Shown: positions 16,763 to 25,199 of the stretch, piece after piece
Layout: each line of letters starts with the position of its first letter
How positions within the stretch are numbered: the stretch's first letter is position 1
Assembly: GCA_048500275.1 (NCBI GenBank)
Contig: JASNYI010000002.1
Location: 1,426,001-1,490,000, forward strand
Reading direction: 5' to 3'
DNA length: 64,000 bases
From: UBA5066 sp048500275
GTDB taxonomy: Bacteria; Acidobacteriota; Thermoanaerobaculia; UBA5066
Position numbers and translations under genes: made by a program
The notes under the pieces: model-generated
The model's database searches: none
What the model saw: only the letters and a program-made list of their open reading frames with translations
What the model was told of the DNA's origin: nothing

Positions 16763-19458
16763 GTCTCTCGCCCGGAACCCGCCTCGGAAGCTACGAGATC
16801 ACCGGCCCGCTCGGCGAGGGCGGGATGGGCGTCGTCTACCGGGCGACCGACAGCAAGCTGAAGCGCGAGGTCGCGATCAAGGTCCTGCCCGAGGCGTTCG
16901 CCGCCGACGCCGAACGCCTCGCGCGCTTCGAGCGGGAGGCGCAGCTCCTCGCCCAGCTGCAGCACCCCAACATCGCCTCGATCTACGGCCTCGAGGAGTC
17001 GGGCGGTGTGCGCGCCCTCGTCCTGGAGCTCGTCGAGGGAGAGGATCTCTCCGAGCGTCTGGAGCGCGGCCCGTTCGCCCTCGAGGAGGCCCTCGCCGTC
17101 GCCCTCCAGATCGCGGAAGCGCTGGAGGCGGCGCACGAGAAGGGGATCGTCCATCGCGATCTCAAGCCCGGGAACGTCAAGCTCACGCCCGAGGGCAAGG
17201 TCAAGGTCCTCGACTTCGGCCTCGCCAAGGCGATGGACGCCCCGCCCGGGTCCGCCTCCGCGGCAGACCTCGCCCGGTCGCCCACGCTGATGAACTCGCC
17301 GACGATGACGGTCGCCCAGGGGACGCAGCTCGGCGTCATCCTCGGCACCGCGGCCTACATGAGCCCCGAGCAGGCGAGGGGCGGCACGGTCGACAAGCGC
17401 GCCGACATCTGGGCCTTCGGCGTCGTCCTCCACGAGATGCTGACCGGCCGCCAGCTCTTCGCGGCCGACACCGTCAGCGACACGCTCGCCGGCGTCCTCA
17501 AGAGCGAGATCGACCTCGCGAAGCTGCCGCCCGCCACACCCCTCGCGGTCCAGCTCCTTCTCCGCCGCTGCCTCGAGCGCAACCCGAAGAGCCGGCTTCG
17601 CGACGTCGGTGAGGCACGGCTGGCCCTCGCCGCCATCGAAGCCGGCGACGCCGGAGACGTGCCCGTCGCCCCGGCCCCTCCCGTGCGAACCAGGCGGCGC
17701 GAGGTCGTCGCCTGGGGCCTCCTTGCGGCCGCCCTCGTCGCGCTCGTCGCAACGCTCGGCTTCGTACGGGCCACGACGGAATCCCCGCGCGTCGTCCGCT
17801 CGTCGCTCCTCCCGCCGGAGAAGGCGAGCTTCGACCACGAGTCGGGCGCGATGGTCCTCTCGCCCGACGGGCGCCGGATCGCGTTCGTCGCACGGACCGG
17901 CGACGGTGGAACGATGCTCTGGGTCCGGTCGCTCGACGCCCTCTCGGCCCAGCCGCTCGCGGGGACCGAGAACGCGGCGTTCCCCTTCTGGTCGCCCGAC
18001 AGCCGCTTCCTCGGTTTCTTCTCCGGCGGGAAGCTCCGGAAGATCGACGCGAACGGCGGCCCGCCACAGGTGCTGTGCCCGGCGGCATCGGGCCGCGGAG
18101 GCGCGTGGACCCGCGACGGTACGATTCTCTTCACGCCCACCGCGACCGATCCGATCTTCCGCGTGCCGGCAGCGGGCGGGACCGCCGTAGCAGTGACGAC
18201 GCTCGACGCGAAGAGCGGCGAGACGTCCCATCGCTTCCCGGAGATCCTGCCCGACGGATCCCACTTCCTCTTCCTGATCGAGGCCGTCGAGAAGCCGGAC
18301 GATCCGGGCTCGGGCTTCGCCCTCTGGATCGGGTCGCTGGCGTCGAAGGAGCGGACGCGCCTTCTCACGACCAGCTCGTCCGCCCGCTACTCGAAGTCCG
18401 GGCACATCCTTTTCCTCAAGGACCGGACGCTCGTCGCGCAGCGCTTCGACGCGACGTCGAGGAGACTCGAGGGCGAGGCGATTCCCGTCGCGGAGGGCCT
18501 CTCGCGCACGATCCGCTGGGAGACGACGTTCAGCCTCTCCGAAACCGGCCTCCTCGTGTTTCAGGCGCGGTCCGGCGGGGACGTCTCCCGCCTGGTCCTC
18601 CTCGATCGCGACGGACGCGAGCTCGGCACCGTCGGGAAGCCGGCCGACTACCGGGACCCCGCGCTGTCTCACGACGGCCGGCGCGTTGCCGTGGCCGTCC
18701 TCGACGCGGCGACCCAGAAGTCCGACGTCTGGATCCTCGACCGGGAGCGGGGCACCTCGACGCGCCTGACGTTCGACCCCGAGGACGACTTCTTCCCCAT
18801 CTGGTCCCCGGACGATCGTCACGTCTACTTCAACTCGCGGCGGCAGGGAGGCGGCGACGTCTTCCGGAAGCTGAGCTCCGGCATCGGAGCCGACGAGATC
18901 GTCTTCGCCGATCCGGAGCTGTCCCTGCTCCGAAACCTGAACGGGGACGGGACGACCGGTTCCCTGATGACCCGTGCGGTCTCGACGAAGACCGGCTGGG
19001 ACATCCACCTCCTGAGCCTCGCCGACAAGAAGACGACCGTTCTTCTCCAGACTCCGTTCGCAGAGGGCAACCCGATGCTGTCGCGCGACGGGAAGTGGAT
19101 GGTCTACCAGTCGGACGAGTCCGGGAGGAACGAGGTTTACGTGCGGCGCCTCGACGGCGAGGGCGGGAAATGGCAGATCTCGACCGACGGGGGAACGAGG
19201 CCCCGATGGAGCCGCGGAGAGAAGGAGATCGTCTTCCAGACGCCCGACTACGGGCTGTTGACCGTCGACGTCGAGCTGGAGCCGACGTTCTCGGCGTCGG
19301 TTCCCCGGCCCTTCATGACCCCCGGTCTCCGGCAGATCCAGGGCTATCAGTACGACGTCTCCCGCGATGGCACGCTCGTCCTCGTGAACCGCGCGGTCGT
19401 GCAGGAGAACGCCCCCGTGACGCTCGTCCAGAACTGGACGGAGGCGCTTCCGAAATGA
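16759..19458 (+). CDS. Receptor Ser/Thr kinase with beta-propeller sensor, array member 7 of 8
   Basis: This 899-residue member begins at an ATGA overlap and has a GGGGGAG ribosome-binding sequence just upstream. The kinase half (MSLSPGTRLGSYEIT, VAIKVLP, HRDLKPGN, DFGLAKAMDAPP, SPEQARGG) is intact. Its charge pattern differs slightly: 'ERLERGPFALEEALAVALQI' replaces the usual LKRGxLPL. The membrane helix is at about 316-335. The propeller shows FWSPDSRFLGFFSGGKLRKI, SHRFPEILPDGSHFLFL and HVYFNSRRQGGGDVF. Late blades match those of member 8 most closely. The stimulus and substrate cannot be read from sequence. Confidence 0.9.
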   Translation: MSLSPGTRLGSYEITGPLGEGGMGVVYRATDSKLKREVAIKVLPEAFAADAERLARFEREAQLLAQLQHPNIASIYGLEESGGVRALVLELVEGEDLSERLERGPFALEEALAVALQIAEALEAAHEKGIVHRDLKPGNVKLTPEGKVKVLDFGLAKAMDAPPGSASAADLARSPTLMNSPTMTVAQGTQLGVILGTAAYMSPEQARGGTVDKRADIWAFGVVLHEMLTGRQLFAADTVSDTLAGVLKSEIDLAKLPPATPLAVQLLLRRCLERNPKSRLRDVGEARLALAAIEAGDAGDVPVAPAPPVRTRRREVVAWGLLAAALVALVATLGFVRATTESPRVVRSSLLPPEKASFDHESGAMVLSPDGRRIAFVARTGDGGTMLWVRSLDALSAQPLAGTENAAFPFWSPDSRFLGFFSGGKLRKIDANGGPPQVLCPAASGRGGAWTRDGTILFTPTATDPIFRVPAAGGTAVAVTTLDAKSGETSHRFPEILPDGSHFLFLIEAVEKPDDPGSGFALWIGSLASKERTRLLTTSSSARYSKSGHILFLKDRTLVAQRFDATSRRLEGEAIPVAEGLSRTIRWETTFSLSETGLLVFQARSGGDVSRLVLLDRDGRELGTVGKPADYRDPALSHDGRRVAVAVLDAATQKSDVWILDRERGTSTRLTFDPEDDFFPIWSPDDRHVYFNSRRQGGGDVFRKLSSGIGADEIVFADPELSLLRNLNGDGTTGSLMTRAVSTKTGWDIHLLSLADKKTTVLLQTPFAEGNPMLSRDGKWMVYQSDESGRNEVYVRRLDGEGGKWQISTDGGTRPRWSRGEKEIVFQTPDYGLLTVDVELEPTFSASVPRPFMTPGLRQIQGYQYDVSRDGTLVLVNRAVVQENAPVTLVQNWTEALPK

Positions 19459-22160
19459 GCCTCTCCCCCGGCTCCCGCCTGGGTCCGTACGAGATCACCG
19501 GCCCCCTCGGCGAGGGCGGGATGGGCGTCGTCTACCGCGCGACCGACTCGAAGCTCAGGCGCGAGGTCGCCATCAAGGTCCTCCCCGAGGCCTTCGCCGC
19601 CGACGCGGACCGGCTCGCGCGGTTCGAACGTGAGGCGCAGGTCCTCGCCCAGCTCCAGCACCCGAACATCGCCTCGATCTACGGCCTCGAGGAATCCGGG
19701 GGCGTGCGCGCGCTCGTCATGGAACTCGCCCCGGGCGAAGACCTCGCCGAGCGGCTGAAGCGCGGCCCGCTCCCACTCGACGAGGCTCTCGCCGTCGCCC
19801 GGCAGATCGCCGAGGCGCTGGAGGCGGCGCACGAGAAGGGGATCGTCCACCGGGACCTCAAGCCCGCGAACGTCAAGCTCACCCCCGAGGGGAAGGTCAA
19901 GGTCCTCGACTTCGGCCTCGCCAAGGCGATGGACCCGGCCGCAGGCAGCGCGTCCGCGGCCGACCTCGCGCGGTCGCCGACGCTCATGAACTCGCCGACG
20001 ATGACGGCCGCGCAGGGGACGCAGCTGGGCGTCATCCTCGGCACCGCGGCGTACATGTCGCCCGAGCAGGCGCGCGGCGGCACGGTCGACAAGCGCGCCG
20101 ACATCTGGGCCTTCGGCGTCGTCCTCCACGAGATGCTCACCGGCCGGCCGCTCTTCGCGGCCGCCACGGTGACTGACACGCTCGCCGGGGTCCTGAAGAC
20201 CGAGATCGACTACCGCGGCCTTCCGGCCGCGACGCCGCCGCCGATCCGTCGCCTCCTCGCCCGTTGCCTCGAGAGAGACGCGCGCCGCCGGCTGCGCGAC
20301 GTCGGCGAGGCCCGGGTCGTCCTCGAAGCGCCGCTCGAAGCAGAAGCGGGCCCCGCCACGCCGCCGGCCGCCGCGCGATCCTCGCGCGCGGCCCGTCTCG
20401 GCTGGGCCACCGCGGCGCTCTTCGCCGTCGCCGCCGCCGCGCTCGCGTTCCGCGCCTTCGCGCCCGCGCCGCGGCCGCCGCTCCTCAGGTTCGCGATCTC
20501 GACGGCCTCCGGCGCTTCGATCGTGGCCGGCGCGGGGAACTCGGCGATCTCCCCCGACGGCCGTCGGGTCGTCTTCGTCGGCAGCGCCAGCGAGGGGGGG
20601 CAGGGCCTCTGGCTCCAGGAGCTCGACCAGGTCCGCGCGCGCTACCTCGCCGGCACCGAGGGCGCCACGTACCCCTTCTGGGCGCCCGACAGTCGGAGGA
20701 TCGGCTTCTTCGCCAAGGGGAAGCTGAGGAAGGTCTCGATCGGCGACGGGCGGGTCGAGGCGATCTGCGACGCCCTCGAGGGCCGCGGCGGGAGCTGGGG
20801 ACGCGCCGGGACCATCGTCTTCGCGCCCGCGGTCACCGGCGGGCTCTCGGCGGTCTCCGAAGGCGGAGGCTCGCCAAAACCGGCGACCCGGATCGAGAAC
20901 GCCGAGGAGGAGATTTCACACCGCTTCCCCTCCTTCCTCCCCGACGGCGTCAAGTTCCTCTACATCGCCGATCCCGGCGCCGACAGCGACCAGGGGCGCG
21001 GCTACCTCGCCTCGCTCGACGGGGGCGAGAGGCAGCTCCTCCTCCGGACTCGCCGCGCGCCGGTCTACGCCGCGCCCGGGTACCTGATCCACGCGACGGA
21101 CGAACGCCTCGTCGCCCAGGCGTTCGCCCCGAAGACGGGCGAGCTCCACGGCGAGCCCATCCGGCTCGAGGAGGCCACGCCCACCTACGTCAACACGCAG
21201 GACCGCGTCGCCTCCGTCTCCGACTCGGGGGCGCTCCTCGTGCCGACCGTCGGAACGGCGGGGACGAAGGTCGCCTGGCTCGATCGCCGGGGGCGGCTCG
21301 TCGGCGAGATCCCGCTCCCGCGGGAGAACTTCGCTTCCCCCGCCCTCTCTCCCGACGGCCGCCGCCTCGCGGTCTACTCGGACGGACCGAAGGACTCGCA
21401 GTCGGACCTCTGGGTCGTCGACCTCGCGACCGAGCAGGCGAGCCGGCTCACGTTCGCCGCGGGGGTCGAGCGCTTCCCCGTCTGGTCCCCCGACGGCTCC
21501 CGCCTCGCCTTCCAGACGAACCGCTCCGGCGTCTTCGACGTCTGGGCTCGCTCTTCGGCCGGGGGCGGCGCCGAACGCGCCCTCTACGCCTCGCCCACGG
21601 CGTGGAAGATCGCCCGCAGCTGGATCGGCGACGTCCTCGTGTTCGAGTCGGTGGAGAAGGACACCGGCTTCGACATCTGGCTTCTCCGTCCGGGCGTCCC
21701 CGACGAGCCCCCCTTCCCCCTGGTCAGCTCGCCCGCGAGCGAGACCGACCCGAAGATCTCCCCCGACGGCCGCTGGCTCGCCTTCGCCTCGAACGAGTCG
21801 GGAAGGCAGGAGATCTACGTCGTCTCGCTCCCCGAAGGAAAGACCCGGTACCAGGTGACGACGGACGGGGGGAGGCACCCGATCTGGACCCGCGAAGGCC
21901 GGGAGCTCTTCTACCTGACGACGAGCAACTCCGTCGCCGCGGTCCCGGTCACGACCGGAGAGACGCTCTCGTTCGGCTCCCCGGTCACCCTCTTCCCGCA
22001 GCCGCGGCCCAACTGGGGCACCGGCACCGACCAGGCGATCTTCGACGTGACCGCCGACGGCAGCCGGGTCGTCGTCCTCGTCCCCGAGAACGAGGGGAGC
22101 CAGACGCTCGTCGTCGTGACCGACTGGCTGGCGGAGCTGAAGCAGGGTGAGTCCCGGTGA
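19455..22160 (+). CDS. Receptor Ser/Thr kinase with beta-propeller sensor, array member 8 of 8
   Basis: This is the last complete array member, 901 residues, starting at an ATGA overlap. The kinase domain is canonical (MSLSPGSRLGPYEITGPLGE, VAIKVLP, HRDLKPAN, DFGLAKAMDPA, SPEQARGG). The membrane helix lies at about 315-334 in an Ala-rich stretch. The propeller has FWAPDSRRIGFFAKGKLRKV, SHRFPSFLPDGVKFLYIA and KISPDGRWLAFASNESGRQE. Its stop codon overlaps a further GTG start (GTGA), exactly like a normal array junction. That start opens only an eight-codon frame, so the operon was probably once longer. Confidence 0.9.
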   Translation: MSLSPGSRLGPYEITGPLGEGGMGVVYRATDSKLRREVAIKVLPEAFAADADRLARFEREAQVLAQLQHPNIASIYGLEESGGVRALVMELAPGEDLAERLKRGPLPLDEALAVARQIAEALEAAHEKGIVHRDLKPANVKLTPEGKVKVLDFGLAKAMDPAAGSASAADLARSPTLMNSPTMTAAQGTQLGVILGTAAYMSPEQARGGTVDKRADIWAFGVVLHEMLTGRPLFAAATVTDTLAGVLKTEIDYRGLPAATPPPIRRLLARCLERDARRRLRDVGEARVVLEAPLEAEAGPATPPAAARSSRAARLGWATAALFAVAAAALAFRAFAPAPRPPLLRFAISTASGASIVAGAGNSAISPDGRRVVFVGSASEGGQGLWLQELDQVRARYLAGTEGATYPFWAPDSRRIGFFAKGKLRKVSIGDGRVEAICDALEGRGGSWGRAGTIVFAPAVTGGLSAVSEGGGSPKPATRIENAEEEISHRFPSFLPDGVKFLYIADPGADSDQGRGYLASLDGGERQLLLRTRRAPVYAAPGYLIHATDERLVAQAFAPKTGELHGEPIRLEEATPTYVNTQDRVASVSDSGALLVPTVGTAGTKVAWLDRRGRLVGEIPLPRENFASPALSPDGRRLAVYSDGPKDSQSDLWVVDLATEQASRLTFAAGVERFPVWSPDGSRLAFQTNRSGVFDVWARSSAGGGAERALYASPTAWKIARSWIGDVLVFESVEKDTGFDIWLLRPGVPDEPPFPLVSSPASETDPKISPDGRWLAFASNESGRQEIYVVSLPEGKTRYQVTTDGGRHPIWTREGRELFYLTTSNSVAAVPVTTGETLSFGSPVTLFPQPRPNWGTGTDQAIFDVTADGSRVVVLVPENEGSQTLVVVTDWLAELKQGESR

Positions 22161-22183
22161 TCGGCTCGCACCTCGGGCGCTGA
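22157..22183 (+). pseudogene. Eight-codon stub of a ninth array kinase
   Basis: A GTG overlapping the stop of member 8 reads MIGSHLGR and then TGA. Members 4 and 5 begin MIGRRLGAYEI and MIGTRLGSYEI, so the first seven or eight codons match the standard kinase start and then homology ends abruptly. The junction geometry (GTGA) is also typical of the array. The simplest reading is a deletion or rearrangement that removed a ninth kinase just after its start. A coupled regulatory micro-ORF is the alternative. Confidence 0.6.
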
Positions 22184-22408
22184 GGGTCTCGTTTTCGGGC
22201 GACTCTGGCCAGGAGATCCCGCGCCGCCTCTCCGTTGGACCTCGTCGCACCGAGCCGGTGCAGCCGCGCCCGGACCTCGTGCTGGAGCTCGGACCGGTCG
22301 TCGTCGAGACCTCGCAGGATCTCCCCGACGGGGAGCATGGGGATCGAGCGCGGCGGAGCCGCCGCTGACCGGACGTGGCCGGGATCCGGTGGACGGCCTC
22401 GCCGCGAT
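22184..22408. other. Gap between array end and convergent gene
   Basis: These 225 bases contain no convincing gene. On the minus strand an ATG at 22336-22338 opens a frame whose first roughly 50 residues look helical and protein-like (LRGLDDDRSELQHEVRARL) before running antisense into the last kinase. It has no ribosome site. It could be the broken remains of a gene cut by the same event that truncated the ninth kinase. No terminator was recognised. Confidence 0.3.
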
Positions 22409-23119
22409 TCAGTAGTTCACGACCTGGCTCGACGGGACCGTCCCGATCCGGGTCCCGGGGACAGTCATCAGCGGGTGAACGATCTTCGTCCCTTCCGTGA
22501 CGGACGGTCCCGTCGCCACGCCGTGCCACCCCTGCTGGTCACGCGACTTCGTCTGGAGGAGGAGCCGGTCCAGCACGCTCACCCAGCGGGCCGGATCGAC
22601 GCCGAGGACCGCAGGGACCCGCCGCGCCAGCTCGGCTTCGGCCATGGCCTGAGCCGCGGCCGGCGTGCTCGCCGGTCCGAACCGCCGTCCCACGAGAGCG
22701 TTGATCGTGTCGGCGACGAGCTGGTAGGAAAGGGCGAAGGCGCGGGCCGCATCCGCGAGGTGCTCCTCCTCGCCCTGGCGAATGAGGGCGGACATCTGCG
22801 GGCTGACGCGCCAGTAGTGCGTGAAGGTCCGGCCACCGATCTGCTGCGTCATTCCGGGCCTGACGTGATCGCCGGGCCCGGGATAGAAGCACTCGTGCGT
22901 GGCGTCCCGTGCGGCCGTTCGCTCGACCTCGGCGAAGTGCTCCACCGCCGTGCCTCGCCTCTCGGCGACATTTCGAGTCCTGAACACGGGCGGCGTGAAC
23001 GCCGCGGCGCTCTTGGTCTTCGTCAGTCCCGCGGTGGAGCCCAGGGTCGAGAGGCCCGAGCGCCGGACGATGTCGGACATCCCGCCCGGGGCAGCCTGAA
23101 GCGTCGCCGTTCCCGCCAT
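22409..23119 (-). CDS. Hypothetical protein, 236 residues
   Basis: This product is not recognised with confidence. A GGGAGGAC ribosome site sits just before the ATG. There is no signal peptide or membrane helix, so it should be cytoplasmic or exported by a specialised route. Residues 1-60 are Gly/Ser/Ala-rich and probably flexible. The middle holds 'HYWRVSPQMSALIRQGEEEH' followed by an amphipathic helix and a second helix rich in Ala (TPAAAQAMAEAELARR). The C-terminus is short and beta-like. The 'VSP..I..GEEEH..D...A' pattern is faintly reminiscent of small proteins accompanying contractile injection systems, but this is a memory-level impression. It converges on the kinase array and sits beside a REP-like palindrome. 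Confidence 0.6.
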   Translation of the reverse strand: MAGTATLQAAPGGMSDIVRRSGLSTLGSTAGLTKTKSAAAFTPPVFRTRNVAERRGTAVEHFAEVERTAARDATHECFYPGPGDHVRPGMTQQIGGRTFTHYWRVSPQMSALIRQGEEEHLADAARAFALSYQLVADTINALVGRRFGPASTPAAAQAMAEAELARRVPAVLGVDPARWVSVLDRLLLQTKSRDQQGWHGVATGPSVTEGTKIVHPLMTVPGTRIGTVPSSQVVNY

Positions 23120-23213
23120 GACGTCCTCCCGGCGAGCCGCCTCGTCTCGCGCAGGGCTCGCAACAGGAGAATAGACGGATTTGAGAATGCGTGTCAGATA
23201 ACAGAGCCGAAAC

Positions 23214-23242
23214 GGGGTCAGGTCTGCCTTCTACGCTCTACG
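23214..23242 (+). repeat. Degenerate half-copy of the REP-like element
   Basis: This 29-base stretch begins GGGGTCAGGTCTGCC and matches the left arm of the adjacent palindrome with two substitutions. It lies in direct orientation eight bases before the intact element. It looks like the remains of a second element that lost its right arm. Confidence 0.8.
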
Positions 23243-23249
23243 TGCAGGT

Positions 23250-23315
23250 GGGGGTCAGGTCTACCTTCTACACTCTACGGCGTACCGTAGAGTGTAGAAG
23301 GTAGACCTGACCCCC
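23250..23315. repeat. REP-like perfect palindrome, 31-bp stem with 4-base loop
   Basis: The left arm 23250-23280 and right arm 23285-23315 are exact reverse complements around the loop CGTA. Each arm carries GGGGTCAGGTCTACC at its outer end. Outer motifs of the form 'ggtcaggtct...agacctgacc' are, from general knowledge, typical of repetitive palindromes mobilised by IS200-like Y1 (RAYT) transposases; no such gene is in this window. Its position ten bases past the stop of the DUF3300 gene means it would also form a strong hairpin in that mRNA's 3' end, although no U-run follows. Confidence 0.85.
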
Positions 23316-23324
23316 CTTCCAAGC

Positions 23325-24968
23325 TCAGTGGCGGCGGCCGCCTCCGCCCGAGCCCCCGCTCGGGCCGCGGCTGCCGGACGACCCGCGCGAGGCTCCGCCA
23401 GCGGCAGACCTCTGCGAGCCGCCACCCCCGACGCTGCGACCCGAACCGGACGGCGACGGGCCCCGAGGCGCCGTCTGGAACCCGCGGGACGGGGCCGAGG
23501 GCGCGTGCGAACGTGTCGGAGCCGAGTAGCCGTGCGACGAGGACGGGCTGCGCGACGAGGAGCCCAGGCTTCTCGGCGGCGACGCGGCGTCGCGCGGGGA
23601 CGTCGTCATCCGGCGCGGCGAGGTGGAGAGGCTGCGGGGCGGCGAGGACGGGCTGCGCGAAGCGGAGCCCGAGTACCCGGACGATGACCGCTGGCCCGGC
23701 GACGTCGTCGGCGGGCGGCGTCCCTGCGTCGACGTCGAGCTCCACCCGCGATCGGCGCCTTCGCCGCGAGTTCGCGGCGCGACCGCTCCGCCGCCCGAGC
23801 GCCACCCCTGATCCGCCCCGGCGCGGGCATCCTGACCCGTCCCGACGCGAGGTCCCGACGAGACCGCGCCGCCTCGGGACCGCCAGCCTTCATCTCTCCC
23901 GGTGCTCCGGGAACCCGGGGACATCGCCCGGCCCCCGGTCGGCGACGTCGCCAGGCTTCCGGCGCGCCGCGAGGGCCCAGGACCGGTCAACGTGGACCGG
24001 GACGCCTGCGACCCGCCGCGACCGCTCCCCGCGCCCCGTGCGGTCGAATAGGGAACGCCCTTGCGGTTCCCCGGGTCGTGCTTCCACGTTTCCCGGCCAC
24101 CCGAGCTTCCCTTCCCGTACCCGCCGTCGTGGCCGCCTTTGTGCCGACCGTGGTGGCCGCCGTGGTAGGCGTCGTGCCGGCCGTACTTGTAGCCGCAGTG
24201 CCGGAAGAAGGCGTTGTTGACCCAGATGGACCCTCCGTACCAGTTCGGGCCCCAGCCCCATCCCCAGCCCCACGACCAGCCGCCGAACCAGAAGCCGACA
24301 TTGACCGCCGGGCCGTAGCCGTAACCGTAGCGGTAGGAAAGGGGCGGGTAGGCCCCCCAGGCCGGCGCCCCCCAGACGTAGTAGGGGTCGTAGACCGGCA
24401 CGTAGATCACCTGGGGATCGGCCGGCACGATCTCGATCACGGTCCGCCCTTCCTCGGCCACGGCGGAGACCACCTGCTGCGGATTGGAGGAGAGACGCCC
24501 CGCGGCCTGCGCCCGGGCGCGCAGGTCCTGCACCGCCTCCATCACGTCCGCTTCCTGCGCGAGGAAGGCGTTCCCGAGGGCCGTCGTCCACTGGACGTCC
24601 TCGTTCAGCGTCGCCAGGGCATCCGGGAAGGCCACGAGACCCTGGACGCTGGCGTCCCACGGCTGCTGGCGGGCCGCGTCCATGAGCTCCTGCCCCTGCA
24701 GGTGCCCGTTCCTGTCGAGCCACTGCTGCGCCTGGACGACGTCCAGCGGGTAGGTGCTCGCCACGAGGACCTGGCTCAGGAGCGAATCCGGGTAGAGGGC
24801 GATGGGGGCCACGAGGTCCGCCAGCTGGGCCGGCGTCTGCCGCTGGACCTGCATCGAGGCCGGGTCCACGAACCTCGCGGCCGGCGCCAGTTCCTGGCCC
24901 CGGGCGAAGTAGGGAGTCGCCACCATCGCCGCCAAGAAGAGGATCTGTCGCGCCGTCCGGTTTTCCAT
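23325..24968 (-). CDS. DUF3300 family secreted protein with low-complexity tail
   Basis: The ATG at 24966-24968 is chosen because a GGAGGT ribosome site precedes it and a signal peptide (MENRTARQILFLAAMVATPY, cut near FARGQ) follows. The product is 547 residues. Residues about 35-220 match the DUF3300 pattern: 'QLADLVAPIALYPDSLLSQV' and VLVASTYPLDVVQAQQWL, ending in VIYVPVYDPYYVWG. Next comes a Trp/Gly/Tyr-rich stretch (GGWSWGWGWGWGPNWYGGS), a His/Gly-rich stretch, and a disordered Ser/Arg/Pro/Gly tail of more than 200 residues. The family is widespread in Gram-negative envelopes and its biochemical role is unknown. The tail suggests an extracytoplasmic, possibly polymer- or surface-binding protein. 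Confidence 0.85.
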   Translation of the reverse strand: MENRTARQILFLAAMVATPYFARGQELAPAARFVDPASMQVQRQTPAQLADLVAPIALYPDSLLSQVLVASTYPLDVVQAQQWLDRNGHLQGQELMDAARQQPWDASVQGLVAFPDALATLNEDVQWTTALGNAFLAQEADVMEAVQDLRARAQAAGRLSSNPQQVVSAVAEEGRTVIEIVPADPQVIYVPVYDPYYVWGAPAWGAYPPLSYRYGYGYGPAVNVGFWFGGWSWGWGWGWGPNWYGGSIWVNNAFFRHCGYKYGRHDAYHGGHHGRHKGGHDGGYGKGSSGGRETWKHDPGNRKGVPYSTARGAGSGRGGSQASRSTLTGPGPSRRAGSLATSPTGGRAMSPGSRSTGRDEGWRSRGGAVSSGPRVGTGQDARAGADQGWRSGGGAVAPRTRGEGADRGWSSTSTQGRRPPTTSPGQRSSSGYSGSASRSPSSPPRSLSTSPRRMTTSPRDAASPPRSLGSSSRSPSSSHGYSAPTRSHAPSAPSRGFQTAPRGPSPSGSGRSVGGGGSQRSAAGGASRGSSGSRGPSGGSGGGGRRH

Positions 24969-25199
24969 GTGACCTCCAGCCCTGCCTGAGACCTTTCGTT
25001 GACCGGACTCCGCCATGGGGAAGCGCCAGGGCGCCGCGTTCCGCATGGTCCCGCCAAGGACGACCGCAAGACCCGCGCCAGCGCCGGTGTAGCTTCGAGG
25101 ATACGCTGCGTGCCCGGCTCTTCCCCCGAAAGGACTTTTTGCGGGCGACCGCCGATCGTGGTGTCATGACGCAGCGCGGCAACGAGAGGGAGAGACGAC

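Noticed and set aside
21985..22338. Minus-strand open frame of 117 codons in the gap after the kinase array
   Set aside because: It has no ribosome site and most of it is antisense to kinase 8. Only its first roughly 50 codons look protein-like, so it is mentioned as a possible remnant and not called as a gene.
23250..23315. CRISPR repeat or IS terminal repeat
   Set aside because: There is only one full element and one half-copy, no spacers and no transposase frame between them. A REP-like palindrome explains it better.
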